From contig NZ_FWWY01000001.1 of assembly GCF_900176145.1 (NCBI RefSeq), positions 1,721,819 to 1,785,818 on the forward strand: a stretch of 64,000 nt of DNA, written 5' to 3'. Each line of letters opens with the position of its first letter. The stretch's first letter is position 1. Positions 24,931-34,249 of this stretch are shown here, piece after piece. The DNA comes from Sulfobacillus thermosulfidooxidans DSM 9293. GTDB lineage: Bacteria; Bacillota; Sulfobacillia; Sulfobacillales; Sulfobacillaceae. The notes under the pieces are model-generated. The model was not told where the DNA came from, searched no databases, and was given only the letters and a program-made list of their open reading frames with translations. Both the position numbers and the translations under genes were made by a program.

Positions 24931-25920
24931 ATGATTTTGTCCCATCTCAAAACATTTGTGCGGATTATTGATGCAGGAAGCTTAACCCGGGCTGCTGAAC
25001 AATTATCGTTAACCCAGCCTGCAGTGACCAAGCAATTAGCTGCATTGGAAGAGAGCTTTCAAACCCGCCTCGTCATCCGGCAAGGTCGTAGACTGCGTCT
25101 GACCCCAAGTGGTGAGGTATTATATCATTATGCCAAGCGGATTTTAGCCTTGGTTGACCAAACGTATGAAGCCATTGCTGAAATTGAACGACCAGGCCAG
25201 GGAGAAATTGATCTAGGGGCCGTCTCGACCATTGCGGTGTTTTCATTGCCGAAAGTGCTGGCCATTTTTACACGGAATTTTCCGAGTCTTAGGGTACGCG
25301 TACACATCGGGGAAATTCAAGATACCTTAGACAAAGTCATTCGTCAGGATGTTGCCGTCGGTCTTGTGACGGTGCCAATTGTCCATCCCCAGGTGGATTC
25401 GGTCCCGCTGTTTCAAGATCCGGTGCGTCTGGTTGTGAGTCCTGAGAAAGCGAAAAAACTGCCCCGTGAACTTGATTTAGAAGAGTTGTCTCATATGGAG
25501 TTTATTTCCTATCAAACCCCATCGCGATTTCGGGCCTTCATGGACGGGGTCCTCGAACAACATGGGATTATTCCTCATGTCCTGATGGAATTTAATAGTC
25601 ACGATTTGGTGAAAAGCATGGTCAAAGTGGGCCTTGGAGTGGCGTTTGTACCGGAATCAGTAGTCGCCGAGGATCTGGCCAATGGCAGCTTGGAGACCAT
25701 CCGGGTGAAGAATTTGCCGCCGTTGGCCCGCACAACGTCGTTGATCCTCGCCAAAGATCCCCCTCGGAGCGGGGGATTGATGGCTTTGTTGACGACCTTT
25801 TTCGATCATTATCAGGTAGAACCGCGGTTATGGCCTCCATGGTATTGGGAAACGCGGGCTTATGAAGCCGCTTTGCCTTGGAACCCACATCAAAAGGAAT
25901 CCAAAGAGCGTAAGCCGTAA
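24931..25920 (+). CDS. LysR-family transcriptional regulator
   Basis: A 329-residue LTTR. Residues 1-60 are the winged HTH (HLKTFVRIIDAGSLTRAAEQLSLTQPAVTKQLAALEESFQTRL). The substrate-binding domain starts near residue 90 (GEIDLGAVSTIAVFSLPKVLAIFTRNFP). It lies divergently next to korAB, the usual arrangement for a LysR regulator and its target, so it probably senses a carbon metabolite. The stop is only 4 bases from the end of the convergent thioesterase gene, leaving no room for separate terminators. Confidence 0.92.
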   Translation: MILSHLKTFVRIIDAGSLTRAAEQLSLTQPAVTKQLAALEESFQTRLVIRQGRRLRLTPSGEVLYHYAKRILALVDQTYEAIAEIERPGQGEIDLGAVSTIAVFSLPKVLAIFTRNFPSLRVRVHIGEIQDTLDKVIRQDVAVGLVTVPIVHPQVDSVPLFQDPVRLVVSPEKAKKLPRELDLEELSHMEFISYQTPSRFRAFMDGVLEQHGIIPHVLMEFNSHDLVKSMVKVGLGVAFVPESVVAEDLANGSLETIRVKNLPPLARTTSLILAKDPPRSGGLMALLTTFFDHYQVEPRLWPPWYWETRAYEAALPWNPHQKESKERKP

Positions 25921-25924
25921 AAGA

Positions 25925-26335
25925 TTAGCTGTGCATTGTCGCTTGAAGGCGCCGTTCCAATGCTTTTTGCGAAATGACGGCTGAGGTTAAACGGACCTCA
26001 ACAATATCGCCAAAATCATCATGCCCGGTAATGTCCCAAGTGAATTTATTGCCATCGCGGGCGGCGAGTGTCACATGAATTGTGACGGTAGAGCCCACGG
26101 GAGTCGGACTGTGATGAGTTAAGGACACATTGACGCCGACAATGAGGCATTGATCATCTAAGAACGGGAGCAATGCTTCAGCAGCGGCCTTTTCACACAG
26201 TCCTAAAAGCACCGGGGTTGCCAAAACTGGGACCGGCGTAGGATTTCCCACGGCTTGGGCTGTCATGTCATCTGTCACCCGAGCTGTTAAGTCATAAATT
26301 AATTGATCGGGAATGTTATCTAATGAACAGGTCAT
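25925..26335 (-). CDS. Hotdog-fold thioesterase, FlK-like
   Basis: A 136-residue single hotdog domain. The segment PVLATPVLLGLCEKAAAEALLPFL has the Thr..Glu arrangement of the FlK (fluoroacetyl-CoA thioesterase) family, and VSLTHHSPTPVGSTVTIHVTL carries the conserved His of that family. It probably cleaves a small acyl-CoA; the substrate is unknown. Its start overlaps the stop of the DUF1054 gene by 4 bases. Confidence 0.8.
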   Translation of the reverse strand: MTCSLDNIPDQLIYDLTARVTDDMTAQAVGNPTPVPVLATPVLLGLCEKAAAEALLPFLDDQCLIVGVNVSLTHHSPTPVGSTVTIHVTLAARDGNKFTWDITGHDDFGDIVEVRLTSAVISQKALERRLQATMHS

Positions 26336-26979
26336 TTGCTTAACGCCTCGCTGGGCACGGAGCCCAAGTATAATGGGGATAGATGGACAATAGCATTATA
26401 TGCTCGGGTAATTAATTCGGCCTTACCGACGATGGGGTTGGTTCGTTCGAAGATGACACCGACAGTAAACCCATGACTTTTGACTTCGGTATGGCGGATG
26501 ATCTCTTGCATTTTTTCTGAGGTGATATGTTCTATAGGAAATGGGTCGACGCCGTGATCATCTTTGTACCAATAAATTGTGGAGGGATCGGAGAGTTGAA
26601 AGGCATCTTGACCACGGCTTTTGAGATATTGCAAAAGAATCGGTTTATCGTCTTCGCCTTCACGCTTGACGACAAAGCGGACAAACACATAATCTAAGGT
26701 AATGCCGACTTCAAAATGGGCAAACCGTTTATAACCGCGTTCGTTGCGCGAAAATGAAACCCAGGTATCATCTGGGGGATTTACGCGTCTTCTAGCATGA
26801 GACGCTGTATGAGGATAAATCGGATGATGCAGGAGTTCTGACAATTTGGGCGCTAAATCGTCCCCAATCATGGCGAGTTTAGGACGGATGCGGGTTCGAA
26901 CAGCGCTCATACGGTCGTGAAATTCGGGAATGAGAAAAATATTAAAATCATCTTGAGTAAATCCTGTGAATTGATACAT
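26332..26979 (-). CDS. DUF1054 family protein (YktB-like)
   Basis: A 215-residue protein matching the YktB/DUF1054 family: GFTQDDFNIFLIPEFHDRMSAVR, IRPKLAMIGDDLAPKLSELL and HARRRVNPPDDTWVSFSRN. The last is the family's most conserved block. Function is unknown in all members. It is the first gene of a pair with the FlK-like thioesterase. Confidence 0.87.
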   Translation of the reverse strand: MYQFTGFTQDDFNIFLIPEFHDRMSAVRTRIRPKLAMIGDDLAPKLSELLHHPIYPHTASHARRRVNPPDDTWVSFSRNERGYKRFAHFEVGITLDYVFVRFVVKREGEDDKPILLQYLKSRGQDAFQLSDPSTIYWYKDDHGVDPFPIEHITSEKMQEIIRHTEVKSHGFTVGVIFERTNPIVGKAELITRAYNAIVHLSPLYLGSVPSEALSK

Positions 26980-27161
26980 GTTGGATCCTTTCTACAATTT
27001 TAGATTGTATAGGGTAATGGTAGCACAGCTTGATCGCTCGGCCAAATGACAGGGGCAGGGCGGATGACACAAATTTCGGGATATCCTGCCAGGATGTGAC
27101 ATTCTAAGGCAAAGGATTCTCGCCGTGAGATGGCGAATTAGCAGGGGTGAGGAGGATCAGT

Positions 27162-27941
27162 GTGGAATCATGGCATGAAATTGCATGGCAAAAATGGCAG
27201 GATGAAATGACGAGCGGGTTGTCCGAAGATATTCGTCAAGCGCTCGAGGAAATGGATGGACCATCCCGGGCCATGTGGATAGCGCGCCTGAGGCAAAGTA
27301 TTAGTCCCTGTGCGAAGATTATGGCGCAATATCTGAAAACCGGTGACAAACCGTGGGTGATTGCCCCGGGATTACAGTGGGATATTGTAGAAACCCGTCA
27401 TATGATTTTTATGGCTTACCCCGAATATCTGGGGGAAGATCCCTTAGCAATGGCGGCTATCGGCTTATTATGGGCGGCGTCGGATGTTGAACGGATGGAG
27501 GTTATCGTCAAGAAACTTGGACCCGCTGCCTTATATGCCTGCTATGAGGGACAATTGCCGTCGTCTTTGGAGAGTCTTTTTGGCGTATTGTGGCATAATT
27601 ACATCCAGAATTTTGGACTTGATGGAATCCGTTCTGAGGTGCGACAATTTTTTTCACAGGCGAGCGGTGCGGACGTGCCCGTCACCAATATTGCGTTGGC
27701 ACCGATGCCCGGGTATGCAATGTATTTAGAAGAGCTGAACTATGGCGTCGTGCCGCATGAAACATCCGGTGAGAGTCCCAAAGACATCCCAGCTGTTCTG
27801 GTGGCTCTCCATTACGTCCCGGCCCCTATGCGTAAAGGAGCGGCGCTTTTAGCCTTTAAGGCCATTGAGGGACGGATTTTAACCGATCAATGGCAAAAAG
27901 CCGCGCTAATGGAAAAACGAGATGGGGTGGACTTATGGTAA
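27162..27941 (+). CDS. Hypothetical protein
   Basis: A 259-residue soluble, mostly helical protein of no family I recognise. GTG 27162 was chosen because GAGGAGG lies about 7 bases upstream; GTG 27147 would place the start inside that site. It overlaps the dCTP deaminase-like gene by 7 bases and is the first of three coupled genes. There are no obvious catalytic motifs; segments are Trp- and Met-rich (WHEIAWQKWQDEM; HMIFMAYPEYL). Confidence 0.6.
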   Translation: MESWHEIAWQKWQDEMTSGLSEDIRQALEEMDGPSRAMWIARLRQSISPCAKIMAQYLKTGDKPWVIAPGLQWDIVETRHMIFMAYPEYLGEDPLAMAAIGLLWAASDVERMEVIVKKLGPAALYACYEGQLPSSLESLFGVLWHNYIQNFGLDGIRSEVRQFFSQASGADVPVTNIALAPMPGYAMYLEELNYGVVPHETSGESPKDIPAVLVALHYVPAPMRKGAALLAFKAIEGRILTDQWQKAALMEKRDGVDLW

Positions 27942-28552
27942 TTGGGGAACAAGTATTAAAAGAGCGCATGGAAAAATCTTTGCCAGAACGTCTTATTGTT
28001 ACACCCCTTTTGAGTCCTGAGCAGATCAAGGGGGGATCGGTTGACGTGCGTTTAGGGACGGAATTTATTTTGATGAAACGGTCGGCACGAGGCCCTATTG
28101 ATCCCATGAATATGGATACGGGGTCTTCGGTGGATTATCAGGAACGGGTTCATGTGGATGTTGGGGACAAAATGATTTTACATCCCAACCAATTAGTCTT
28201 GGGCGTGACTTTAGAGTTTATTCAAGTGCCCCCGGATTTGATGGCTTACGTGATTGGCCGCTCATCATGGGGACGGTTGGGATTGATGGTGGCCACCGCG
28301 GTGATGGTTTCGCCGGGATACCGCGGGAGTTTAACTCTGGAATTAGCTAATTTGGCTGACACCCCGGTTTATTTATATCCGGGGACTCGGGTGGCACAAC
28401 TGGTGTTTCATCAGGTGGAGGGAAGCCATATCGCCTATGCTCAACAAGGTGGGAAATATACCGGGCCTGTCGGTCCCGAATTCTCCAAATTATCGCTAGA
28501 TCAAGATTGGCGAGCCATTAAACTCATTGGCGCGGACAGGGCTGGGGCATGA
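27935..28552 (+). CDS. dcd: dCTP deaminase/dUTPase-family protein
   Basis: A 205-residue protein of the trimeric dUTPase fold. GGSVDVRLGTEFIL is the Dcd N-terminal block. AYVIGRSSWGRLGLMVATA and VSPGYRGSLTLELAN hold the substrate-binding GRSS motif and the catalytic Glu region (LTLEL). It is probably involved in making dUMP or removing dCTP/dUTP. It is somewhat longer than Bacterial Dcd of the 190-residue type, with a C-terminal extension. Coupled to both neighbours by short overlaps. Confidence 0.85.
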   Translation: MVIGEQVLKERMEKSLPERLIVTPLLSPEQIKGGSVDVRLGTEFILMKRSARGPIDPMNMDTGSSVDYQERVHVDVGDKMILHPNQLVLGVTLEFIQVPPDLMAYVIGRSSWGRLGLMVATAVMVSPGYRGSLTLELANLADTPVYLYPGTRVAQLVFHQVEGSHIAYAQQGGKYTGPVGPEFSKLSLDQDWRAIKLIGADRAGA

Positions 28553-29682
28553 GGGTACTTAAAAAACCTGCTGCCGTCTGGATCGCCTTTGGTATGTTTA
28601 GCCTGGTGGAATTGTGGCTGGCGGTCCATTTTCGGGAAAATGACGTAGGCGAATATCACCGCTATGCTCTTCTCGCCTTAACACCACCTTGGTTGCATCA
28701 CTGGCCCAAAGAGTATCCGGCCATGTCCCAATTTATTTTTTTATTGCCATTGCTTTTACCATTTTCCTATCGCTTCAGTTTTGCGGTTTTGACTTTGGTG
28801 GCGCTCGCTGTATTGCTGAGTGAAGGAATGAAACATCATGGCACGCAGTGGGGCATCAAAGTGTTAGGTTATCTTAGCGTGGGTACCATTGGGCTCTTTT
28901 CGGAACGCTATGATATTTTTGCGGCGCTCTTTGGATTTTTAGCCATTGACCAAGCGCTCCAAAAACACTGGTCTTGGGCGTGGACGTTTTCGGTTATTGG
29001 GTTTTTGTTGAAATTGTTTCCCGCTGTTTTTTGGCCGGTATTTCTTATTGCAGAATGGCGAGAAACCCACCGAATTCGGTGGGACAGGTTGGCTTTAAGC
29101 CTTTTAGCGGGTCTTGCTATGGTTGGATTTCAAGCCTTGTTGGCTTCCCATCAAGCCTTTACATCCTACCGGTATTTGTTAAATCGTCCTATTGAAATCG
29201 GTTCCTTAGCGGCGAGCTTAACCGCTTTGCTATCGCACCCCCATTTGTTTTATGCCTTTGGATCGGTTGATGTAACAGCTCATGGTTTAGCACATTTCAT
29301 AGGAGACAGTTTAACCCTTGTTGGCATCATCAGTTGGCTGGCGGTCTTTTGGGCGCAATGGCGAGGATCGTTAGATATCATCGAGGCAGCCATCTTAACT
29401 TTGGGTATCTTGTTACTCACGACCAAGGTGTTTTCGGCCCAATACCTCATTTGGTTAGCTCCAATATTAGCGCTGAAGCGCGGGAATCTATCTTTTATCT
29501 TAGCTTACCTGCTCACCTCTTTGGGATATCCGGTAGGCTATGCGATTCGGGGAATGTTTCCATGGGTCATTTACATCTTTGCGGCACGCAATCTATTGCT
29601 GACATCAGGATTTGTCCTATTTGTTTGGAGACAAACACGCTCTGTCTCGTCTATCGTATACAAACAGGGCATTAGCCGGTAA
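28549..29682 (+). CDS. Polytopic membrane protein, GT-C glycosyltransferase-like
   Basis: A 377-residue protein with about ten hydrophobic segments. Features such as ENDVGEYHRYA in the first outer loop, SERYDIFAALFGFLAI, LLKLFPAVFWPVFL and SAQYLIWLAPILAL match GT-C mannosyltransferase-like (DUF2029) proteins, in which the acidic loop residues hold the polyprenyl-phosphate sugar donor. The acceptor is unknown. It overlaps the dCTP deaminase-like gene by 4 bases. Confidence 0.68.
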   Translation: MRVLKKPAAVWIAFGMFSLVELWLAVHFRENDVGEYHRYALLALTPPWLHHWPKEYPAMSQFIFLLPLLLPFSYRFSFAVLTLVALAVLLSEGMKHHGTQWGIKVLGYLSVGTIGLFSERYDIFAALFGFLAIDQALQKHWSWAWTFSVIGFLLKLFPAVFWPVFLIAEWRETHRIRWDRLALSLLAGLAMVGFQALLASHQAFTSYRYLLNRPIEIGSLAASLTALLSHPHLFYAFGSVDVTAHGLAHFIGDSLTLVGIISWLAVFWAQWRGSLDIIEAAILTLGILLLTTKVFSAQYLIWLAPILALKRGNLSFILAYLLTSLGYPVGYAIRGMFPWVIYIFAARNLLLTSGFVLFVWRQTRSVSSIVYKQGISR

Positions 29683-29849
29683 TACGGCCAAGACCAATCC
29701 ACCATTCATCGCCCTAACGAAAGGCCTGTTAAATAGGAGATGTCACATGTTGGCGGCGTTTTGATGTCGGATTAGCCCTTACACTTCTTTCCGGTTCAAG
29801 GGACTTTTTTGGGTCGAGCTGTCTATGTGATTAAAGCCAGCGTATTTTG

Positions 29850-30218
29850 CTATTCTTTACCAGAGGTTGAATTAGGAGGTATTTTCCGGATTTTAGTGGG
29901 ATAGCTGAGTTTATAGTCCGGGACCAAAGGATGTTCGAGTCTGACCTCTTCACGGTAACCGCGGTAGCCTTTCAGATACTCTTTAACCCGTGCCTCAAAC
30001 TGGATACGGTCTCCGGGTTCCAAATGGACTTGTTGAAATCCTTTGGTCAAGGAGAACCAAATATGATCTGTCACGAGTTGCCCCTGGTCATCCAAAACAT
30101 CGACAAATAGTAGAGTGGTGATGGGATTTCCCCGAAAGGCAGGCTTCTGCCCAAATCGTTTAAACGTGGCTGTAAAAGTCGCTCGCATCTCATCCATGGC
30201 TTGTAGACGTTTTCGCAT
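29850..30218 (-). CDS. Hypothetical protein, possibly OB-fold
   Basis: About 122 residues, starting at ATG 30218 with GGAAAGGAAAAG upstream; the open frame extends to 30299 without a good start. The middle is beta-rich: ATFTATFKRFGQKPAFRG, TTLLFVDVLDDQGQLVTDHIWFSL, LEPGDRIQFEARVKEYLKGYRG. The alternation and the GDRIQFEARV block are reminiscent of OB-fold nucleic-acid-binding proteins. I have no firm family. Confidence 0.55.
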   Translation of the reverse strand: MRKRLQAMDEMRATFTATFKRFGQKPAFRGNPITTLLFVDVLDDQGQLVTDHIWFSLTKGFQQVHLEPGDRIQFEARVKEYLKGYRGYREEVRLEHPLVPDYKLSYPTKIRKIPPNSTSGKE

Positions 30219-30335
30219 GAACACTTTTCCTTTCCGAATATCGTCAGGGCTTATAAGGGCGCGGTAAGATAATCCCCGAACTCCGGGAATGGGGAACAAA
30301 AGGGTCAGATCGTTGAGGCAAAAAGTTCAGTGATT

Positions 30336-31400
30336 CTATCCTGCGGATTTTGTGACGTGAGTGTCGCGCTCGACTATGCGGTGCCATAAAGGTAACTTGA
30401 GTAGTTGCGCATAAGTGATTAAGGCAACCAAAATAATGGCGCCGCTATTGGGATCTGTGCCCATGCCGCCTAAGATGCCAAAATCTTGACCGAACCACCA
30501 GGTGCTAAATGTCACGGTGAGACTTAGCCACCATGTTAACGGTGAGCGTGGTGAAAATGTCCACAGGAAGCCAAGAAGAAAAAATGTCAGGACGAGCGCT
30601 GTATTCCACAACAAGGGGTATTGGCCTAACGAATGAGCCCATGCATACAGGGGCAAGGAAAAGATATGGGGTTGGGGCATTTCGGCCATGCTGAGAATAT
30701 AGCTCGATAACCCCCCGCGATTCCACCAGCCAGAGGAAGGAAGCGCTTGTAACAGGGCGACAAAAAACCATAGGCCTGCCATGAATCGTTGTAGCATCTT
30801 AATGGGACGCGGGGAATGCCAAAATTGTTCCGGAACCAACAAAAAGATGGCGGCGAGTACATAGAGTAATACCGATCCGGGTGCGCCTTCCAAGACGCTT
30901 CCCCCCACAAAAATGCCGCCTAATGCCTCGCCGCCAATCCACACGGCAAGTCCCCAAAACACCGAGATCCATAAACCCAGTCGCCGATATTTGCTGTGGC
31001 CACCAAGGAGAATAGTTAGACCAATGCCGATTTGTATCCACGTCGCGAATTCATTCCACAAGACGGGATTCAACGACCACAAGGTCATAGACCACTTGAT
31101 GATAATGTTAAGCGGCCATGGCTGTCCGCTAATTAAAGGGGCTAACACGCCACCAATAAAGCGCGTGATCATCGACGGTTGTGCCTGTAAAAAGCCATCC
31201 AACAGCCATAATGAGCCTAATGCTCGTGCTAACCATTCATAGGCATGCAAAAAAGAATGTGGGTAAGGAACTGGAGGAAGGTGTTGTCCTTTTCGTGAGA
31301 GCCATCTTACAACCAAAGTGATGAGAACAATGGTGGCAATCAAGAAAAAAAGTCCATAAAACAGCTGTTGTTCATGGCTCGGTGGCAGAAAGGATCCCAT
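30336..31400 (-). CDS. Multi-pass membrane protein, DoxX-like, paralogue A
   Basis: A 354-residue protein with about nine hydrophobic segments. It shares clear blocks with the protein at 34246-35172: LGLWISVFWGLAVWIGGEALGG, GAPGSVLLYVLAAIF, ALPSSGWW and GGMGTDPNSGA. The segment LGSLWLLDGFLQAQPSM looks like the first helix of DoxX-type proteins. A family-specific role, perhaps in respiratory or metal handling, is only a guess. It has an extra N-terminal helix compared with its paralogue. Confidence 0.6.
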   Translation of the reverse strand: MGSFLPPSHEQQLFYGLFFLIATIVLITLVVRWLSRKGQHLPPVPYPHSFLHAYEWLARALGSLWLLDGFLQAQPSMITRFIGGVLAPLISGQPWPLNIIIKWSMTLWSLNPVLWNEFATWIQIGIGLTILLGGHSKYRRLGLWISVFWGLAVWIGGEALGGIFVGGSVLEGAPGSVLLYVLAAIFLLVPEQFWHSPRPIKMLQRFMAGLWFFVALLQALPSSGWWNRGGLSSYILSMAEMPQPHIFSLPLYAWAHSLGQYPLLWNTALVLTFFLLGFLWTFSPRSPLTWWLSLTVTFSTWWFGQDFGILGGMGTDPNSGAIILVALITYAQLLKLPLWHRIVERDTHVTKSAG

Positions 31401-31612
31401 ATTGGAAACGCCTCCGCGATTTGACTTAATGATCTGAATTCGGTGTACGACAACATGTTATGAATCATACGGTAATTCACATTCGCCTTAATGATTTATG
31501 GCTAGAGTAGCATAGCCATCGTCCCAATGACATGGTGAAATGGAGCTACAGGTGTTGGATAAAAGAGTTCAGAAAAGTTAAAAAGTATAACAAGGTAATC
31601 AGTAAAAAATGA

Positions 31613-31640
31613 CCGTTCCGACCACGAATACTCGGAACGG
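31613..31640 (-). terminator. Terminator of the thiamine-binding-family gene
   Basis: A 9-base perfect stem (CCGTTCCGA with TCGGAACGG) lies downstream of the minus-strand gene ending at 31662. On the minus strand the hairpin is followed by TCATTTTTTAC, a reasonable T-tract. Confidence 0.75.
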
Positions 31641-31661
31641 CAAGAGAATACTTAAGGCTTA

Positions 31662-31967
31662 TTAGGCTTCCAAATTATTGATGACGCTATCGACCATGTC
31701 TTCCATATGTTCTTCACGGTCTTGACGTTCATCAATAGTGATCGTTGTGACCACACGTTCGCATCCGAGGTCAAAAGGAGCATCATGCATAGCCCGGGCC
31801 ACCGACATTATTGAGGGGAGAGGACCTTCTAAAATTGTTGAAGTCGGGGTTAATACCGCTTCCACATCTTCATTATTTTCAGCGACACGAAAGCATTGGC
31901 GAATATAAGAAGAGACACTGGCATCGTCAGTCCCAACCGGCCAGACCTTGATTTCAGCAATTGCCAT
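31662..31967 (-). CDS. MTH1187/YkoF-type thiamine-binding protein (UPF0045)
   Basis: A compact 101-residue protein with the family features: IAEIKVWPVGTDDASVSSYI at the start, LTPTSTILEGPLPSIMSVARAMHDAPF in the middle, and RVVTTITIDERQD near the end. Proteins of this group bind thiamine-type ligands or serve as small alpha/beta dimers. Single gene with AGGAGGT before the ATG and its own terminator. Confidence 0.85.
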   Translation of the reverse strand: MAIAEIKVWPVGTDDASVSSYIRQCFRVAENNEDVEAVLTPTSTILEGPLPSIMSVARAMHDAPFDLGCERVVTTITIDERQDREEHMEDMVDSVINNLEA

Positions 31968-32166
31968 TGGACAATACCTCCTTCTGTTTTGGCTATTTCA
32001 GTGTTTTTTCGTCATCTCAGGAAGGATCGACAGGTAGGTGCTGTGGAGTCATCCCTTATGTTATCCCGCTTGGAGGATTTTTACCCAGGGAAATCCTGAT
32101 GAGCACGGATTGGTGTATGGTACTCCTTGAGCCTGATCATACTAACGGCAATAGGGAGGGAAGGCG

Positions 32167-32520
32167 ATGGAACAAGATAAGGCATATAACTCGGAGCATG
32201 AAAATGAGCACCAAGGACAAAGAAATGAGGAGAAAACTCGAACGCACGGAGAATCTTCTCATCAGCCCTCACAAACTCATGACCGATATGCTACCGAATC
32301 GGTGAATTCGCTCAATGAAGCGATACGCAAAGAATTGGGTTATTTAGACATCGTGATTGCAACCCCTTTTCGGGCTGTTCGGCGCACAATGGGAACAGGA
32401 TCCTCACCCTGGGCAAAAAGTCTCGATGAATTGACGTGGGCTCTAGAAGGCATGGCTCGGGTTCCTGTAAAAATGTTGCAATCGGCTTTTGGAGAAAATT
32501 TTTCTCAAAAGGACCGCTAA
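32167..32520 (+). CDS. Hypothetical small hydrophilic protein
   Basis: A 117-residue protein with a strongly hydrophilic N-terminal half (Glu, His, Gln and Ser rich, no hydrophobic stretch) and a more ordered second half (SLNEAIRKELGYLDIVIATPFRAVRR). A GGGAGGG lies just upstream of ATG 32167. Nothing identifies a function. It precedes the MFS gene by 94 bases on the same strand. Confidence 0.5.
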   Translation: MEQDKAYNSEHENEHQGQRNEEKTRTHGESSHQPSQTHDRYATESVNSLNEAIRKELGYLDIVIATPFRAVRRTMGTGSSPWAKSLDELTWALEGMARVPVKMLQSAFGENFSQKDR

Positions 32521-32614
32521 GCATTATCGAATGGTCTAGCCTCCTTTGTCCCCGCGTAGACGTGTAAGGACACGACGTTGTCCTAACGGGTGTCAATGCC
32601 GGGGAGGGACAGAC

Positions 32615-33793
32615 ATGGGAAAAAAGCTCGGGATGACCCATGACCTGTGGTGGTTAACTCTCTCCATGGGATTGTGGGGATTAGGCTTTGGCCTATATGG
32701 GATTTTATGGCCGCTATACATCGAAAAATTAGGGGGCAATGCCGTTTCTGTTGGCATCATGTCGACGATAGCGGGCATTGCCACAGCACTTGTCGTATTT
32801 CCGGGAGGATATTTGGCCGACCGCATAGACCGCCGGACAATTGTCTTGTGGGGCTGGATTTTGGGGGTGCCGGTACCCTTTTTATTTGCATGGGCCCCAT
32901 CCTGGCAATGGCTTATACCCGGGGTTTTATTGTATTTTGGATCGGCGTTTTCTACACCCGCTTTGCAGGCCGTTGTTGTGGAAGAAGCCCAATCGAATCA
33001 CCTATCGACAGCTTACAATATCGTGATGAGTGTTTTTGGCGCGGGGATGGTTGTCGGCCCGCCTATTGGGGCATATTTAGCCACGCATTGGTCATATCAG
33101 ACGGTTTTTATTCTTAGCGGTTTCTTATATTTGCTTTCCACTTTGGCGATTGTGCCGGTTAAGAGTCATCCACCCCAACAATCCATCAAGCCCAAACGAC
33201 CGAGATGGACTCCTAAGGGGCGGCCCAGACTTTTTCAATGGATGATGTTTGCCGCGGGCCTAGCCATTGTGCAAGGCATGGCTTTTCCCTATGTGGTTCC
33301 GTTTTGGAAATCAGTCAGTCACTTTTCCCTACAAACGATTGGCTATTTAGGTAGCCTGGGCATTTTGTGCGGCACTTTAAGTGGACCTGTCTGGGGCAAA
33401 GTCGGTGAGAAATATGGGATTACCAATACCATTGGATGGGGACTGGGCCTGGTAACTCTCGGCTGGTTAGCGATTTTATGGGCACCAACGAGCGTGACAT
33501 GGGCCTTGATCTCCGGAGTTTTTCGAGGAACAGGCGAATCCGCCAGGGGGCTACAAGGGGTGGCCGTGGGCAGAGTGGTTCGGCGTGAAGAAGCGGGAAC
33601 TGCTTATGGATTATTTAACTTGGTCACAGAAAGTGCAGGTGCGTTGGCTCCTTTACCAGGCGGCCTTCTTTATACGCACTGGCCCTATGCACCATTAATC
33701 TTGGCCACTTTTTTAACCGGGTTAATTGCCTGGTGGCTTGTTAATGGATTACCTGGGCGTCCTTTACCCCCGCCTCCTGTGATGGAGTCTTAA
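32615..33793 (+). CDS. MFS transporter
   Basis: A 392-residue transporter with 12 predicted segments. The loop between segments 2 and 3 has GGYLADRIDRRTIVLWGW, the MFS motif A (GxLaDrxGrr). The sixth-seventh loop is basic (KPKRPRWTPKGRPR). ATG 32615 has GGGGAGGGA upstream; the longer frame from 32546 has an Arg/Cys-rich head unlike MFS proteins. Substrate unknown. Confidence 0.85.
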   Translation: MGKKLGMTHDLWWLTLSMGLWGLGFGLYGILWPLYIEKLGGNAVSVGIMSTIAGIATALVVFPGGYLADRIDRRTIVLWGWILGVPVPFLFAWAPSWQWLIPGVLLYFGSAFSTPALQAVVVEEAQSNHLSTAYNIVMSVFGAGMVVGPPIGAYLATHWSYQTVFILSGFLYLLSTLAIVPVKSHPPQQSIKPKRPRWTPKGRPRLFQWMMFAAGLAIVQGMAFPYVVPFWKSVSHFSLQTIGYLGSLGILCGTLSGPVWGKVGEKYGITNTIGWGLGLVTLGWLAILWAPTSVTWALISGVFRGTGESARGLQGVAVGRVVRREEAGTAYGLFNLVTESAGALAPLPGGLLYTHWPYAPLILATFLTGLIAWWLVNGLPGRPLPPPPVMES

Positions 33794-33868
33794 GCGTGGT
33801 ACACTAGAAGAAGAGACCACCACACTTAGGCGTTGAACGCTTTCATGCGGGGAAAGGAGAGGTATAAA

Positions 33869-34249
33869 ATGCTAAAGCGACTTTTAGCTCTCTTCTTAGT
33901 TGTGCCGTTAGTGGAGTTATTCTTGTTATTTCTCATTGCCCATTATTTGGGATGGGGATGGACTATTGGCATTACCTTGGTGTCATCACTATTAGGCGCG
34001 TACTTGGCCAAAATCAGCGGTAAGCAGTGGTGGGAAACCGTCAAACGGGAATGGGCGTCTGAGGGTTTCCCCGTTCACAGGTTAGGTGAGGGGGCATTAC
34101 TGCTCATTTCTATGGCCTTTATGATTACGCCAGGCCCCTTAACCGGCATTATTGGCTTATTATTTATGATTCCGAAAGTTCGTTTGGGAGCTGCCAGGCT
34201 CATCGCCCGCTGGGTGTCCAACCGCTTTCTGGAACGGCTCTGGCGTTAA
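33869..34249 (+). CDS. fxsA: FxsA family membrane protein
   Basis: A 126-residue protein with the FxsA pattern: two N-terminal helices (LLALFLVVPLVELFLLFLIAHYLGWGWTIGITLVSSLLGAYLA) and a third pair around ALLLISMAFMITPGPLTGIIGLLFMIP, where ITPG is the FxsA signature. It is a membrane-fluidity or phage-exclusion-associated protein in enteric bacteria; its role here is unknown. AAAGGAGAGG precedes ATG 33869. Its end overlaps by 4 bases with the convergent gene. Confidence 0.85.
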   Translation: MLKRLLALFLVVPLVELFLLFLIAHYLGWGWTIGITLVSSLLGAYLAKISGKQWWETVKREWASEGFPVHRLGEGALLLISMAFMITPGPLTGIIGLLFMIPKVRLGAARLIARWVSNRFLERLWR